A stretch of 64,000 nt of DNA from Nageia nagi (lineage: Eukaryota; Pinophyta): contig JBITNC010000002.1 in the NCBI GenBank assembly GCA_050084985.1, positions 20,460,001 through 20,524,000 on the forward strand. The letters are read 5' to 3'. The notes under the pieces were generated by a model, which was given only the letters and a program-made list of their open reading frames with translations, searched no databases and was not told the DNA's origin. A program made the position numbers and the translations under genes. Of this stretch, positions 22,189 to 33,149 are shown piece after piece (the first letter of the stretch is position 1; each line of letters starts with the position of its first letter).

Positions 22189-22378
22189 TGTTAATGATAC
22201 TTGTTATAAGGGATTAATCCCTTGGAGACCACCTAGTTATCAATAATCAATAATTTGTTGTAAGCCTACTAAGGTAAGGTCAAGTGAATTTTATAATTGT
22301 GATTTTTATTATTATTTTGGGTGTGATAAATCTCCTAATTTAGCTAGAATATTATGGTAAATTGTTTGGGTCCCAACA
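22189..22378 (+). repeat. Probable small LTR (about 190 bp)
   Basis: Begins TGTTAATGATAC, ends CCCAACA, and is followed 14 bp later by a primer binding site. The first 70 bp equal repeat D1. Size and ends fit a copia-type LTR, but no partner LTR with a TSD was found. Confidence 0.5.
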
Positions 22379-22392
22379 CCCCTTTATGATCG

Positions 22393-22405
22393 TGGTATCA
22401 AAGCC
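22393..22405 (+). promoter_or_regulatory. Primer binding site, initiator tRNA-Met type
   Basis: TGGTATCAAAGCC resembles the 12-nt complement of plant initiator Met tRNA (TGGTATCAGAGC) used by many plant LTR elements, with one change. Confidence 0.55.
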
Positions 22406-23360
22406 ATAGTATTTATTCTTGTTAAAGAATTAATCAAAAAGTTTTGGTTGCACAAGTGAGGTATTGTAATGGATTATATGATAGATAATTTCATTTTATA
22501 ATGAAGATATTTAGAATTTGATGCTCTCAAATTAAGAATACATGGTGGCATGGATATAACTTTCTAGTAAGATTACTAGTTTGGGAATAGATCTCTAAAA
22601 GATTTTGATGAACTAGCCTTTATTGAAGAAAGATTATTAAATTTATAAATTGAGACCCAATAGCCTCTCAAGTTGGAAGGACTTGAGGATTATTTAAAAA
22701 TTACATTAGATAATGATAAACATTTTATGGGGGGCAATATAATCTACCAAGTGCACCTAGTGGACCACATACAATGATTCAATATCGCATTCCTTTATGC
22801 ATAATCCACCCTTCTTAAATGGAGACCCAATCATGAACTAAAGAGAATGAGATTTATGGAATAGTTAAGATGTGTAATATGTGATTTGAAAGAGAAAATT
22901 AGTGAACACCTATTACTCCATTACAAGACAAAGATATAATTTATCTCGATATATCCAAACTTTGAACTTTTATGCTCAATTAACCATAGAAATCCATAGC
23001 TACTTGAAGGTTGTAAGCAACTAAAAGGTAATATGGAATCAAGTTCCATTGTTTATAGTTAGTATCTATAGAAGGAATGTCATAGGAGGATTTTCAATGA
23101 AGAGAATTATTAGTTGACTATATTTTTGACCTAAAAATTATAACAAACCTAATAATATCTTGAAATATTAGTTCATAACTCACCTAACATAATTCAAGAT
23201 AAGTTCACAAAATGTTTAGTTGATGGGTTCCCCTCATGAGCTACACTATTGTATTTCAAGAAAAATTATAATTATTTTATGTTTTCTTCCAAAAATTACT
23301 CTAAAAGACTTAGTATTATGAATGAATGAATGATGTATTTTAATGCCCTTATACCTAATG
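22406..23360 (+). other. Probable internal remnant of an LTR element; no domain recognised
   Basis: It follows an LTR and PBS, so gag is expected here, but stops are too frequent to identify any motif. Confidence 0.35.
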
Positions 23361-23740
23361 GTTTGTAGGACCTATCAAAATTCATCCAAAGATAAATATA
23401 TATAATTTATGTATTCAAATTATTATTTCTACTTCATGATAAAAGCTTGAAGCTTATTTTCATTATCTTGGTTTAAGAATTCATGGATCAAGTTGTAATT
23501 ATAAATATCATTATAGGTTTGTCTAATATTTTTGTAAAATGGGTAGAGAAGGATAAAATGAGCCACATCTTCTATGAAATTTACATTACAAAACTTATAA
23601 ATTCTTTTATCCTATGGTATTTTGGATATCATCCATCTACCCATTCCATTATATAGTTCATGTGAATTTTGTGATCAAAATGTTCTTTTTGAGATTGATA
23701 ATATTATATGGGTAGAATGGATGTTCAAGTTGAGTTGATG
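23361..23740 (+). repeat. Dispersed repeat, second copy at about 30590-30830
   Basis: It shares long near-identical blocks with 30590-30830 (AATTCATGGATCAAGTTGTA and TAAATTCTTTTATCCTA). The other copy sits within the Penelope-like element, so this is probably a fragment of the same element, + strand. Confidence 0.6.
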
Positions 23741-25180
23741 ATGTTTTTATAGTAGGATAATTTTATTTTCATTTTTATATTATTATAACTCCAAAAATGT
23801 TCAATTTTCAATGTAAAGGAGGATAAATTCAATATAATTATCATCAAACAAGATTTACAAGTGATCATAAACTAGCTTTGATATAATCCTTTATATATCA
23901 AAAAATGCCAAGAGATATCATTCCTGAGTTTATCTCTTATTTAAATTATTTGTAATCTCCTATTCTAATTATCTAATATGAGAATTATTTTTATGTGAAT
24001 TATTTCTATCATGTGTGAGTAATTAAATTTATTTTTTTTGAACTACATGATATATTTATATAGTTATGTAGATATATTTTATTTATTAGTTGACTATTTT
24101 TTTTTTCAAATTATTTTTTTGAAATATAGTTGACATGTTGTTGATGGACACACATGCAACATTTGGTTCTCCACTCCCCCATGCTACAGTTATAGTTACA
24201 CCTCTCGACATAATAACTTTAAAGCCAACAAGATCCAAAATTGATGGTTATCCACTTTATACCAAAAAAAAAAAAACTTAATAAGATAATTGTATGATGA
24301 TGACCTTCATCACAACATTCGATAAAGGAACAAGATGATGAATTTTATAGCGAATAAAGAATTAAACTCATTAATGCCTTTTAAAGATGATTTATGATGA
24401 TGAGACAAGACTTTAGAATATCTTGATAATAATCACAACTACAATTACATATGCTAAAATACATCACCTTTAATAATAAAACTATATTCCATTTGTAGGA
24501 GGTAGTTTTATTATCCTAGTCCATGTCTCACATAAAGTACCTTCTATTGAAAGCCTCAAGAACATATCCACTTATATTATTATATATATATTATGGGAAG
24601 GTGAAGAAGAATGTCTAGATAAATCAAGTGGTTGCTAGAAGAAGCAATCATGGGTATAGCTCTTATAAGTTTTAGACTTTGAGGATTTAAAGTATTCCAT
24701 GTTAAATTATGTGTCAAATCTATAAACAAGTGTCTTCATCTACAATAAACTAAATTTAAGGAAATATAGAATCTTATAAGATCAATACCATAATGTGTAG
24801 CTAGATTCCTATCCTCCTACACTAAGGAAAAAGAGCTTATGGAAAAGATTCACAATGAAAATTCAAAGCATAGATCAATATATAATCATTTCATTATCAA
24901 TGTTAAGGGCCTCAAACTCAAGGCATGGTTTTATCACATTAATTTCATAAACTAAAAGTCTTTAGTCTGAACCTAGGCTTAGACAAGTGACTTTTATTTA
25001 AAAATTCTTGATAGGTCATACAAATACATTTAAAGGACATTAAATGTTGACTTTAACTTTTTATTGAATATTACAAGCCAACCTTCTATGAGGTGTTGTA
25101 AAAAATATAGGAGATAGTTTCACAAAACTAATTAATATAGGCCACTTCTGAAAACATTAATGCAAAGTGATAAGTGTTAC
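23741..25180. other. AT-rich intergenic DNA, no gene seen
   Basis: Nothing bounded or coding recognised. Confidence 0.5.
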
Positions 25181-27135
25181 AAATTAAAATTTAATATTAA
25201 TATCCATGAATGACCAAAAAGGGTAAGTGGGACTATATAAATTTACATATAAGAGGAATTAGGGGATGCCTAAAGTGAATCCAATGTGTAGGAATGAAGA
25301 GGATACATAAAAAATAGTAATAAGAGTCTCCATAATATAATATCTAATAATCCAATCTATAGAAACAAAATCTGATATGAGAAAAGTTAAGAGGCTCCCT
25401 TAAAATTCAAATTTTGAAAGAAGATGGCAATGTGTGACCCTTACAGAGTCATCAAAAACCATGGTGCACTTTTGGTTCATAATTTATTGGACTTGAAAGA
25501 AGGATGCATCCATAGTTTCTTGCAATTGAAAGAAGGATGTGATAAGTCTTTAGCCAGTTGTGCGCTTGGATCTACTAGTGATTAATCTTTGTCTAAGGTA
25601 GAAGGCTTCTCAAATATAAAGTGTGTTGCATTTTTTCTTCATATCTCATCTAAGATTTTAAAGTATGAGAATCTCTTAATAAACAATAGTATTGACCACA
25701 AATTTTATAATAGATGGGGCAAATGAATATAAAATATTTTTTATATTCTAGTTCCATATCACATAGCTTGTAGATACATTGGTCTCTAGGGGTATGATAA
25801 TTTGTCTCAATATAAAGGTGGTGTGAGCAAAATCTCATATCACCAAGAGGGAATACAAGACCATGTGATATCTATAGTATAATGTAATCAAGAATAATAA
25901 TAACACCATTCTTTAATCTCACGTAAAACTAAAGATAATGTAAGTGCTATGGAGAAAGTGATTGTTCCTATTCAAGCCAAGTTAACCTCAGGTGAGACAA
26001 ATATATTTCCTTCTTAATACTTTTATTAATGTATTTAGTAAAGATAAGAGTTCTTATATGAGAGTTGGGAGAAAGTATATCAATGTCCAAGCTTATGGAT
26101 CTTAGGAGAGTAGTAGCCTTTAAGTACCAATATTAGGTAATACCCTTACTTGTAAGTTACATTAAGGATTTGAGAGTTATAAGAGTTTATTTCTTCAAAC
26201 CATGAGTCATTGTTGTCATACAACATATTCTATTCAATAACTTGATAGTATGGAATATTATAGATGTCAACAAAGGTTATCAATAAAATTTAGCTAGGAT
26301 GATGAAATGAAGGATATATCTTTTGGATTGAATGTATCTTGAAATAATATTAACTAAAGTGTCTGAAACTAGGTCCCCAACCAAAGTGTCTTAAACTAGG
26401 ACCCTAAAGTTCACATATATAAAGTAGAGTTGGAGAAACAACATTGAAAAGCTTGATTTTTGCCATGATATCTTGAAATTGGAATTGGAGACATTGTCTC
26501 TCCAAAGAGATATTTGTAGAATAGCCTTTGTTCAATCTATTGCGAGAAGCTGAAATCAAGCTAAAAGTAGGACTTATAAAAAGAACACTCAAATTGGTGT
26601 ATGAAATAACTATCTTGATAGGATACCCCTAAAAAATAAGATGGATTTTGCAGGCATATACTTTCAATATATTAAAGGCATCACTTTTATACTTTTAAGA
26701 TTAACTTCAAGACTATGTGTGTCACATTATGCACTCAAAGTATCAATATGATGTTGAAGCCTAATGGTTGTATGAGCCAATAAAGTAATATCATCTATAA
26801 ATAGCAAACAAAGATAATAGAACCATGTACTAAAAAATCCAACTTTTGGCCTAAGGTGCTTGTAATTAGTTGCTTAAGTTCATCAATATAAAGCCTAAAT
26901 AAGGTGGATGAGAGGGAAATATTTTTTAACATCAATAGTGCTATGGATATTGCCTAAAAGGTAAGAGACAAGTCGAACTTGACCAATTACCTATTCATAT
27001 AAAGTTGTGACAAGGAACATGACCAATCCAAGATTACCTTAGCCTCTAAAATAGAAGATATCTAGGATAACACACAATGTGAGGATGTGGTTAACAATAT
27101 AGCAATGTCTATAAAAACTTATCCAAATACATGGT
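25181..27135 (-). mobile_element. LINE-B copy 3 (- strand), strongly decayed
   Basis: The 3' end (25181-25240) resembles the ends of copies 1 and 2 (ATATTAATRTCCATRRATGACC). The C-terminal block is at 25650-25838 (C-P-I-Y-Y-K-I). RT pieces follow: L-I-D-D-I-T-L-L-A near 26790 and S-S-T-L-F-R-L-Y-I-D-E-L-K near 26890. The order on the - strand matches copy 1. It is 5'-truncated near 27135 and full of indels. Confidence 0.65.
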
Positions 27136-28325
27136 AAGTGGTAGAGCAAAGGTTGCAGTAGGTATGATAAAATAAACATGCAATATTAGAGATATTGGAG
27201 TTAATGATGGATAAGGCAAAAGGGAGATTGTATAGCACATAACCAACCACATTGGTACCTATAGGAAAAGGAAAATAAGTAAAATAATTGGACTGAGGGA
27301 ACTAAGTAATGTTATCTAAGATGATAAATCATTTGCTTCACCTAAGTTGAGTACGTTACTTCAATAGGGTTTGGTATTTTTTATAGCATCATTTAATTAT
27401 CATGTTAAGCCTTGGAGATCAATTTTCAACAATTAAAGAGGATGTGAGGAAATATAGTGTAAGCAACAATTTCATCCAATACACAAGCTTTAAATTGTAT
27501 CTTAAAGATACATTTTTTCAACTACATAATTTGCTTAGTTTACATGTTTATAAATTTTTTTGGTCTCAAACAATTTAAAAAATATCTAAGGTCTATTTTT
27601 CAAGTTAATCAATTCTCTTCTTGAGCTTATTCATAGTGAGTGAATCGATTCTCATTGTTAGATCTTGTTCTAAGAGGTTTTGTATGAATAAGCTTGAGAA
27701 ATGACTTATGAATATTTTATTTTGTTATTAGTTTCTTTACTTTAATTCTTTTTCATTAATTTCATTATTTTGTTGTAATATTATATCCATTATTGACGAT
27801 ATTATGTTACTTTGATGGGTTTGTTATGGTAGTTTTATTACATTTTTTAAATATCATGTGAAGTACTTTAGTTTGTTCCAAATGTTAAGTATGTACACAA
27901 TATATGTGGTTTGTTTTAATAGAAAAGGACCCCCTACTGTAAATTGTATATTGATTCAATTGAAAAAATAATGATTTAATTATTTTAATATTACATGTAA
28001 TTCTTAACATCTCAAATGTAAAATGAACAAATGAAAATAGTAATTTATTAGAAATAAAGATATATTTAAAAATAATTAAGTAGGGAGGATACAAATCACA
28101 AGGGAATACTAATAAAATCCTTCATTTTAATAGCATGAAACCATAATATGTGGTGGATGTACCCCTTCATATCTCCAACATCGATAGACCTGATGAACAT
28201 GATATGGGGAATGCTAATAATGATGATGTTGTTGAAGTTGTAGTATATCCCATGATCAAGAAATTACCAAATCCCATATTTATTTGGTTTAAAAAGCATT
28301 TAAGGAATCAAAACACAGTCAATCA
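27136..28325. other. AT-rich intergenic DNA, no gene seen
   Basis: No domain, RNA or bounded repeat recognised. Short frames such as 27885-28094 (-) look random. Confidence 0.5.
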
Positions 28326-28865
28326 TATGTGGTCTTCTAATCAACCCCTCACACGAAGAGCTTTTCTAACACCTATCAAAAAAAGGACTATTTTTTTGAT
28401 GATAATTTTTTTTAAAATTTTGATTAAGGAGGATTCTCTTCTTAAAAAAAATTGGGTATGCAAAAAAATATGAAAAAACATTGCTAAGTGTTGGATTTAG
28501 GAAAAGGCTTTGGTAGGATTAGAACTTAGGCCATCAAGTTCAAATTTCAGTGCTTTAATGATTATACCATAACATAGATGATGGAATTGATAGTAGGTGG
28601 ATCAATTTTATTTTAGAAAAAAACTGTTATGGAGAATTGTCAAGCAATTCTCTATAATTGCCAGATAGTTCTATAAAAAAAAACTAAAAATAAAGAGGAG
28701 AATCACATGGCAAATCTAGAGAATCATCTAGCAATTCTTTGTAATCAAAATTTATGAAAATAATGATCATCAGTAAGCGACCTTTTGACACCTCTACTTC
28801 TGGAAAGTGTCAAAAAGAACACTCATGGTCAAGGATCGATTAGAAGGCCCCATATACTTTACCAT
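28326..28865. mobile_element. TIR element with tRNA-like module, copy 2
   Basis: The ends are inverted repeats (TCATATGTGGTCTTCTAATC at the left; ATTAGAAGGCCCCATATACT at the right) and match the ends of copy 1 at 14050-14630. The tRNA-like core on the - strand (28505-28572) and the flanking GAATC/GATTC clusters are also shared. The copies are clearly diverged. Confidence 0.65.
28505..28572 (-). other. tRNA-like module inside TIR element copy 2
   Basis: The - strand TGGTATAATCATTAAAGC and AAGTTCTAATCCTACC parallel the box A and box B of copy 1 with added mutations. Confidence 0.45.
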
Positions 28866-28899
28866 ACAAACACCACTATATCCTTTCTAAAATATCTAA

Positions 28900-29159
28900 T
28901 ACAGATAAACATTTTTTTGAATGAATACATCAAAGCTTTGTGTAAAGCATCATACAAGATTACAACTAATAATGTTGTTGAAAGCTTTCATAACACTTTG
29001 AAAGGAATTTGTATTATTACCAAAAGTATTCCATTAGTTGGAACTTTCTTTGTACCTAGTGATAGTTGGTATGAAGAGACTAAATTTGTCTATACTATCA
29101 CAAAAATGCCCTCTTCTTATCAAATCGATGTTAGATCAATGGCAATATTGAGGACATGA
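28900..29159 (+). pseudogene. Possible MULE transposase fragment
   Basis: One frame contains Y-K-I-T-T-N-N-V-V-E-S-F-H-N-T-L-K-G, resembling the T-T-N-x-x-E-S-F-N block of Mutator-like transposases. It is short and has no catalytic residues. It directly follows TIR element copy 2, but I cannot show the two belong together. Confidence 0.35.
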
Positions 29160-29179
29160 TAGTGGTGGGGTCCAACCTT

Positions 29180-29485
29180 TTTTTTTTTTGGTAATAGATG
29201 ATAAATGCTAGTTGTTTATGCATTCAAATAGCTTACAAAACTAAATGGATTCCATGATTGATGGTATGGTATGTTGGTTAAAATAGTGAATTTTAAACTC
29301 AAAATCTCAAGTTCGAATCCCACTATGACTTTTGTAGTTTTGAGGTTTCGACACTTAGAATTTATTTTAATTTTTTTATAAGCACCTGTTGTTTACACGT
29401 GTAATAAACTCTCTTGGCATTTATCATAGTGATAAAAATCTAACATTTATATAATTAACATCACCAAAAAATCTAACATTGTTAG
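29180..29485 (+). mobile_element. SINE- or MITE-like unit with tRNA-like promoter
   Basis: Contains TGGTATGTTGGTTAAAATAG (29267-29286, box A-like) and AGTTCGAATCC (29310-29320, a near-perfect box B). The left edge (TTTTTGGTAAT, AAATGCTAG) and the reverse complement of the right edge (TTTTTTGGTGAT, AAATGTTAG) are loosely inverted. It may be a tRNA-derived SINE or a TIR unit that captured one. Confidence 0.5.
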
Positions 29486-29519
29486 GTGAGGGGGGCATTT
29501 TTGTGGTAGAATATATTGC

Positions 29520-31320
29520 TCTTGAAGAGGCTAACAAGGAATATGAATCAAAGTGCAATATGAGTCCTTTCTAAAGTTCGTTAAAAAAAAATTGGTTATA
29601 GGACTAAAGCATGTGCTTTTAACCCTGTTAGATGTTGAACTTACCTCTAGATTAGTCCACTACCTCCTTTTCCCCATTCTCTTAAAAAAAATCATCTTCC
29701 TAATTCCATCTCTTTTGCTTTGAGATATTCAAATTTTGAAATTCCCTTTAAAGTATACTTTTTACTTTTGATGTGGAATATCTCTATCTTGGTATTCCTA
29801 CCTCTAAGGGACTACATGCTCTTATATTTATGGTTTTCAAATATTTATCTGAGCATAATCTTAATCCCCACTTGATTGAGATGATCATGTGCTTTATTGA
29901 ATTTGTTCTAAAGAAACATTATTTGGAATTTGGTGGTGTCTTCTACAAGTAAATCAAAGGTACTACTATGGAAAACAATTTTGCTATGGTGTATGCTTGT
30001 CTTTTTCTTTCCTTCCTTGCAAAATAATTAGAAAAACACTTCAACACCTCTGATACTAACTTCTTTAAAAGATATATCAATGATGCATTTGGTGTCTGAA
30101 TTGGTTATGAAGATTCTTTGTTTAAGTTCTTCCAATAATATCACAAATTTTATCCAAAAATTAAAATCTCTTCATGTATCTCCTCTAATTCAATTGATCT
30201 TTTGGATTTTATTTTCTTTAAAGGTCCTAATTTCTATAATAATGATGCTCTTTCTACTAACTATTATCAAAAACCATTCAATGCCTATAAATGCATCCCT
30301 TTCTACTATTGGCATTCTCAACATGAAAATAAATATGTTATTATCAATGAATCGGATCCAGTTGGTTTCATCAATCTGAATAAACTTCTATATATTAGGT
30401 TTCATGCTTGTGGGTATCCTAGAATTTTTTGCTTCACTATTTCAATAAAGTTTCTATGAAGGAAAATCAATAGATATATAAGTCTTGTACCATCCTTTTA
30501 AATCCATTTATTTGAAAGTACTATCAAAATTTTTCCATAAAAAGATATATATAAATTAAGTGTTTAAATGATTATTTCTCACATAATTAAGTTGTACAAA
30601 AAAATCATCAAGCTTATTTTGATTATCTTGGTTTAAAAATTCATGGATCAAGTTGTAATTACAAATCTCTTTGTAGTTTAGGTAAAAAGGGAAAAAACTG
30701 AATCTCATTCTATGAATTAGAAATTCTTTTATCCTAATTTATTTCAGGAATTATTGATCAACTAATTTCACTATGTAGTTTGTCTAAATTAGTTCTTAAT
30801 TTTGTAATCATGAGTTCTTTTTTAAGGTTAAGAGAGACTCCTTCATTTTTTGAATCCTTGAAGTTGGAGGCTACCTTAAACCCTAAAATTCATCAACTTT
30901 GCCAAGAATTCCATGTATTGAAGCATACCTCCCTTTTGAGAGTTTGTTGGAGGAACCTAAGAAAACTTGGTACTTTCCTCATGAGGAGTAGATTTTCTTG
31001 ATTTTTTCACTATCAACCATTATTTCATAAGTGCAATCTTTGTGCTTCAAATCATCAACCTTGACTAGAGCAATTTTGAGATGGGTGACTTACGAATTCC
31101 CACAATTACACCATTCTTTATAAGATTAATTTTCATGTGAATTACAAATTATATAAGGATTAATTAAAATCATTAGTTTTCAAGCTTATAAATATGAATT
31201 GTAAATTCATTCTAAAATCATATTATCTCATCTTTCTTCACCAAATTCAATTTATGAGTAATTCAAATTTAATATATAAATTAATCAATCATATATCATT
31301 AATAGAAGATATTGGCAAAG
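29520..31320 (+). mobile_element. Penelope-like retroelement with remnant GIY-YIG end, degenerate
   Basis: A broken reading frame follows the Penelope-like order. The RT part shows Y-L-G-I-P-T-S-K-G-L (about 29790), G-T-T-M-E-N-N-F-A near 29960, F-F-K-R-Y-I-N-D (about 30060; catalytic YIDD now YIND), S-S-N-S-I-D-L-L-D-F, and K-G-P-N-F then K-P-F-N-A-Y. After it come R-F-H-A-C-G-Y-P-R, L-L-R-V-C-W-R-N-L-R-K-L (about 30940), a C-N-L-C pair (about 31040), N-C-K-F-I-L-K-S-Y-Y-L-I (about 31205) and Q-F-M-S-N-S-N-L-I-Y-K-L-I-N-H (about 31250), the GIY-YIG entry. Such elements are rare in plants and known from conifers. Confidence 0.7.
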
Positions 31321-31656
31321 CTAGGGTCAAAAGCAAAGATAAGGGAAGGAGACAATGAGGAGGCATATGGATCTGCAGGTGAAAGGCACCATCTCTCTAG
31401 TGGCTTTTGGAGAGCATAGAGAATTGACCAGGAAGTAGATAGGCATTTTGTATAGCCTACATTCCATTGCAGATAAGGTTTATTGGAAAAGTAGTGCTTG
31501 TTTTTCATTGAGATGGGTTGTAAAAAGGAGCACCTCAAGAAGACAAAAGCTATTACATTATGTCGATACGAGGAAATAGATGCCCTTATTTATGAAAGGA
31601 AACCTAGAAGATCAAAAGAAGGATTTTAAAATAGGTGAGGCTAGATGGAAAGAGTG
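31321..31656. other. Unassigned, less AT-rich stretch
   Basis: A 79-codon frame on the - strand (31299-31538) has no recognised motif. Base composition is more balanced than the surroundings. No function offered. Confidence 0.4.
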
Positions 31657-31940
31657 AGAAAAGAAAGAAAAAAATTATATTAATGTCCATAAATGACCAA
31701 AAGTGGTCAATGGGACTAAAGGGTATATATGTCTAAAGTAACATGAGGGGCTCAATAGCCCTTACTCAAAGCAAACTATGAAAAGACTAAGAATAATATA
31801 GGGGCTAATCCCTAAAAGGAAATAAATAGTCGAACAAAGAAACATATTAAGCACACATAGTTAGAGGGGCGATCTCTCATGATCTGTCTGATTGTGTACT
31901 CTTAGGTTGATTTGTGTTTACATCAATATTGTTGTAACTA

Positions 31941-31945
31941 AAGAA
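31941..31945. repeat. Target site duplication (left), chromovirus copy 1
   Basis: AAGAA, repeated at 38769-38773. LINE-B copy 1 shows the undisturbed site (CTAAAGAAGGTCATGAT at about 5565). Confidence 0.9.
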
Positions 31946-33068
31946 TGATTCAAAAATTTGGATCCTTTCAACATTCAGTAATCTCTATTTTACTATGTTT
32001 AGTATGTTCATCTTGTCTTCAGCTTTCCGATGCTTCTTTCAAATTGAGAATCTGAGTCCATATGTGAAAGTTATGGCCTTAAGTCCAGCTTGTGTAATTT
32101 TGAAAAAAAAAAAAAATCAAATTGGCGGGACCCGCCCGCCACCGTGGAGGCCACGTCGGAGGTTAGGTCTATGTGGAAGTCAAAGCCCACGTTGAAGGAG
32201 GAGTCAAAGGGCCTGCATGTATAGCCAAAGTCGTGCGACCTGCCAACCCAACGTGTGAACTCATCTAATCATGTGCAACTACCAAACAGATCATGATGTA
32301 AGCTGCCAGTCAGCTAACCTGCTGACCATTTGACCAGCTAGACCACCTGCCCAGTCAGCTAGCCATCAGTCAAACTCTACTGACTTCATCCCTAAATGCA
32401 CCATGTGTCAACTCCATAATGCACCTGCCTAGTTTTGGAGTATTTTAACATGTTTTATCATTTTTCTAAGGTTTTTGGCAATTTTTGATTCACCTAAGGT
32501 CCTATTTTTTGGCTGAGTTTATCCAGTAAGCCTGTAACAGTCTAGAGAGCATTTTTTTGTTTTGGAGCTCATTTTTGGGAGATTTTGGAAACCATTTGAG
32601 CCCAAATTTGACAGGAAGATCAAGGAGGATAATGGGTATCTAAAAATGTATTTTTTTTTCCCAATTTTAGAGTTATAATTCTCTCCAATTTTAGCTCCAA
32701 AAATTGTATAAAAAGGGAGCAAATTGTACAAAAGAGATTAGAAGGAGGATTTTGGGAAGTGTTTCAGTTTTGTTGTGATTTTCAGAGCTGAGAGTGTATT
32801 GTGAATGTGAGAGGAGGTTTTGAAGGACCTTGGAGGCCTTGTAAAGTGATTCTCCCCATTGAGTAGAGAGCTTTTGAGCTGGATGTAGCCCACATTGGGT
32901 GAACCAGGATAAATTTTACTTGTCTCTTCTATGGTGAATGCTTTACTTTTCTCTGTGTTTACAAGTTTATTCCTGAATTTTCCTTTACAAGCACTTAATG
33001 GTTAAGTGTGAATTGATTCATTTGAAGAGGTTAAATTGAAAGTGTTTAATCTTCTAGTTTATGGATCA
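31946..33068 (+). repeat. 5' LTR of chromovirus copy 1 (1123 bp)
   Basis: TG...CA ends. It contains a GC-rich stretch (about 32120-32180) that stands out in AT-rich DNA and a TATA box TATAAAAAGGG (32707-32717), followed by the presumed R-U5. Compared with it, the 3' LTR lacks 51 bp (32835-32885 here). Confidence 0.93.
32707..32717 (+). promoter_or_regulatory. TATA box in 5' LTR
   Basis: TATAAAAAGGG, conserved as TATAAAAGGGG in two of the other three LTRs of this family (CAAAAGGGG in the 3' LTR of copy 2). Likely core promoter of the element. Confidence 0.7.
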
Positions 33069-33072
33069 AGTT

Positions 33073-33087
33073 TGGTATCAGAGCAAG
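33073..33087 (+). promoter_or_regulatory. Primer binding site (tRNA-iMet)
   Basis: TGGTATCAGAGCAAG begins 4 bp after the LTR end. It is complementary to the 3' end of initiator Met tRNA. Confidence 0.85.
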
Positions 33088-33149
33088 TAAAATCATTGGG
33101 ATAACCTCTATTTTTGAGATTGTTGTTGGTGTTTGGAAAGTGTTCTTGG

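Noticed and set aside
29267-29337. Possible tRNA gene on the + strand
   Set aside because: Good box B but no convincing acceptor or anticodon stem; better explained as a tRNA-derived repeat.
31995-32195. + strand frame in the chromovirus LTR, also seen at 37817 and 60295
   Set aside because: Follows LTR homology; no shared protein motif and frames differ in length between copies.
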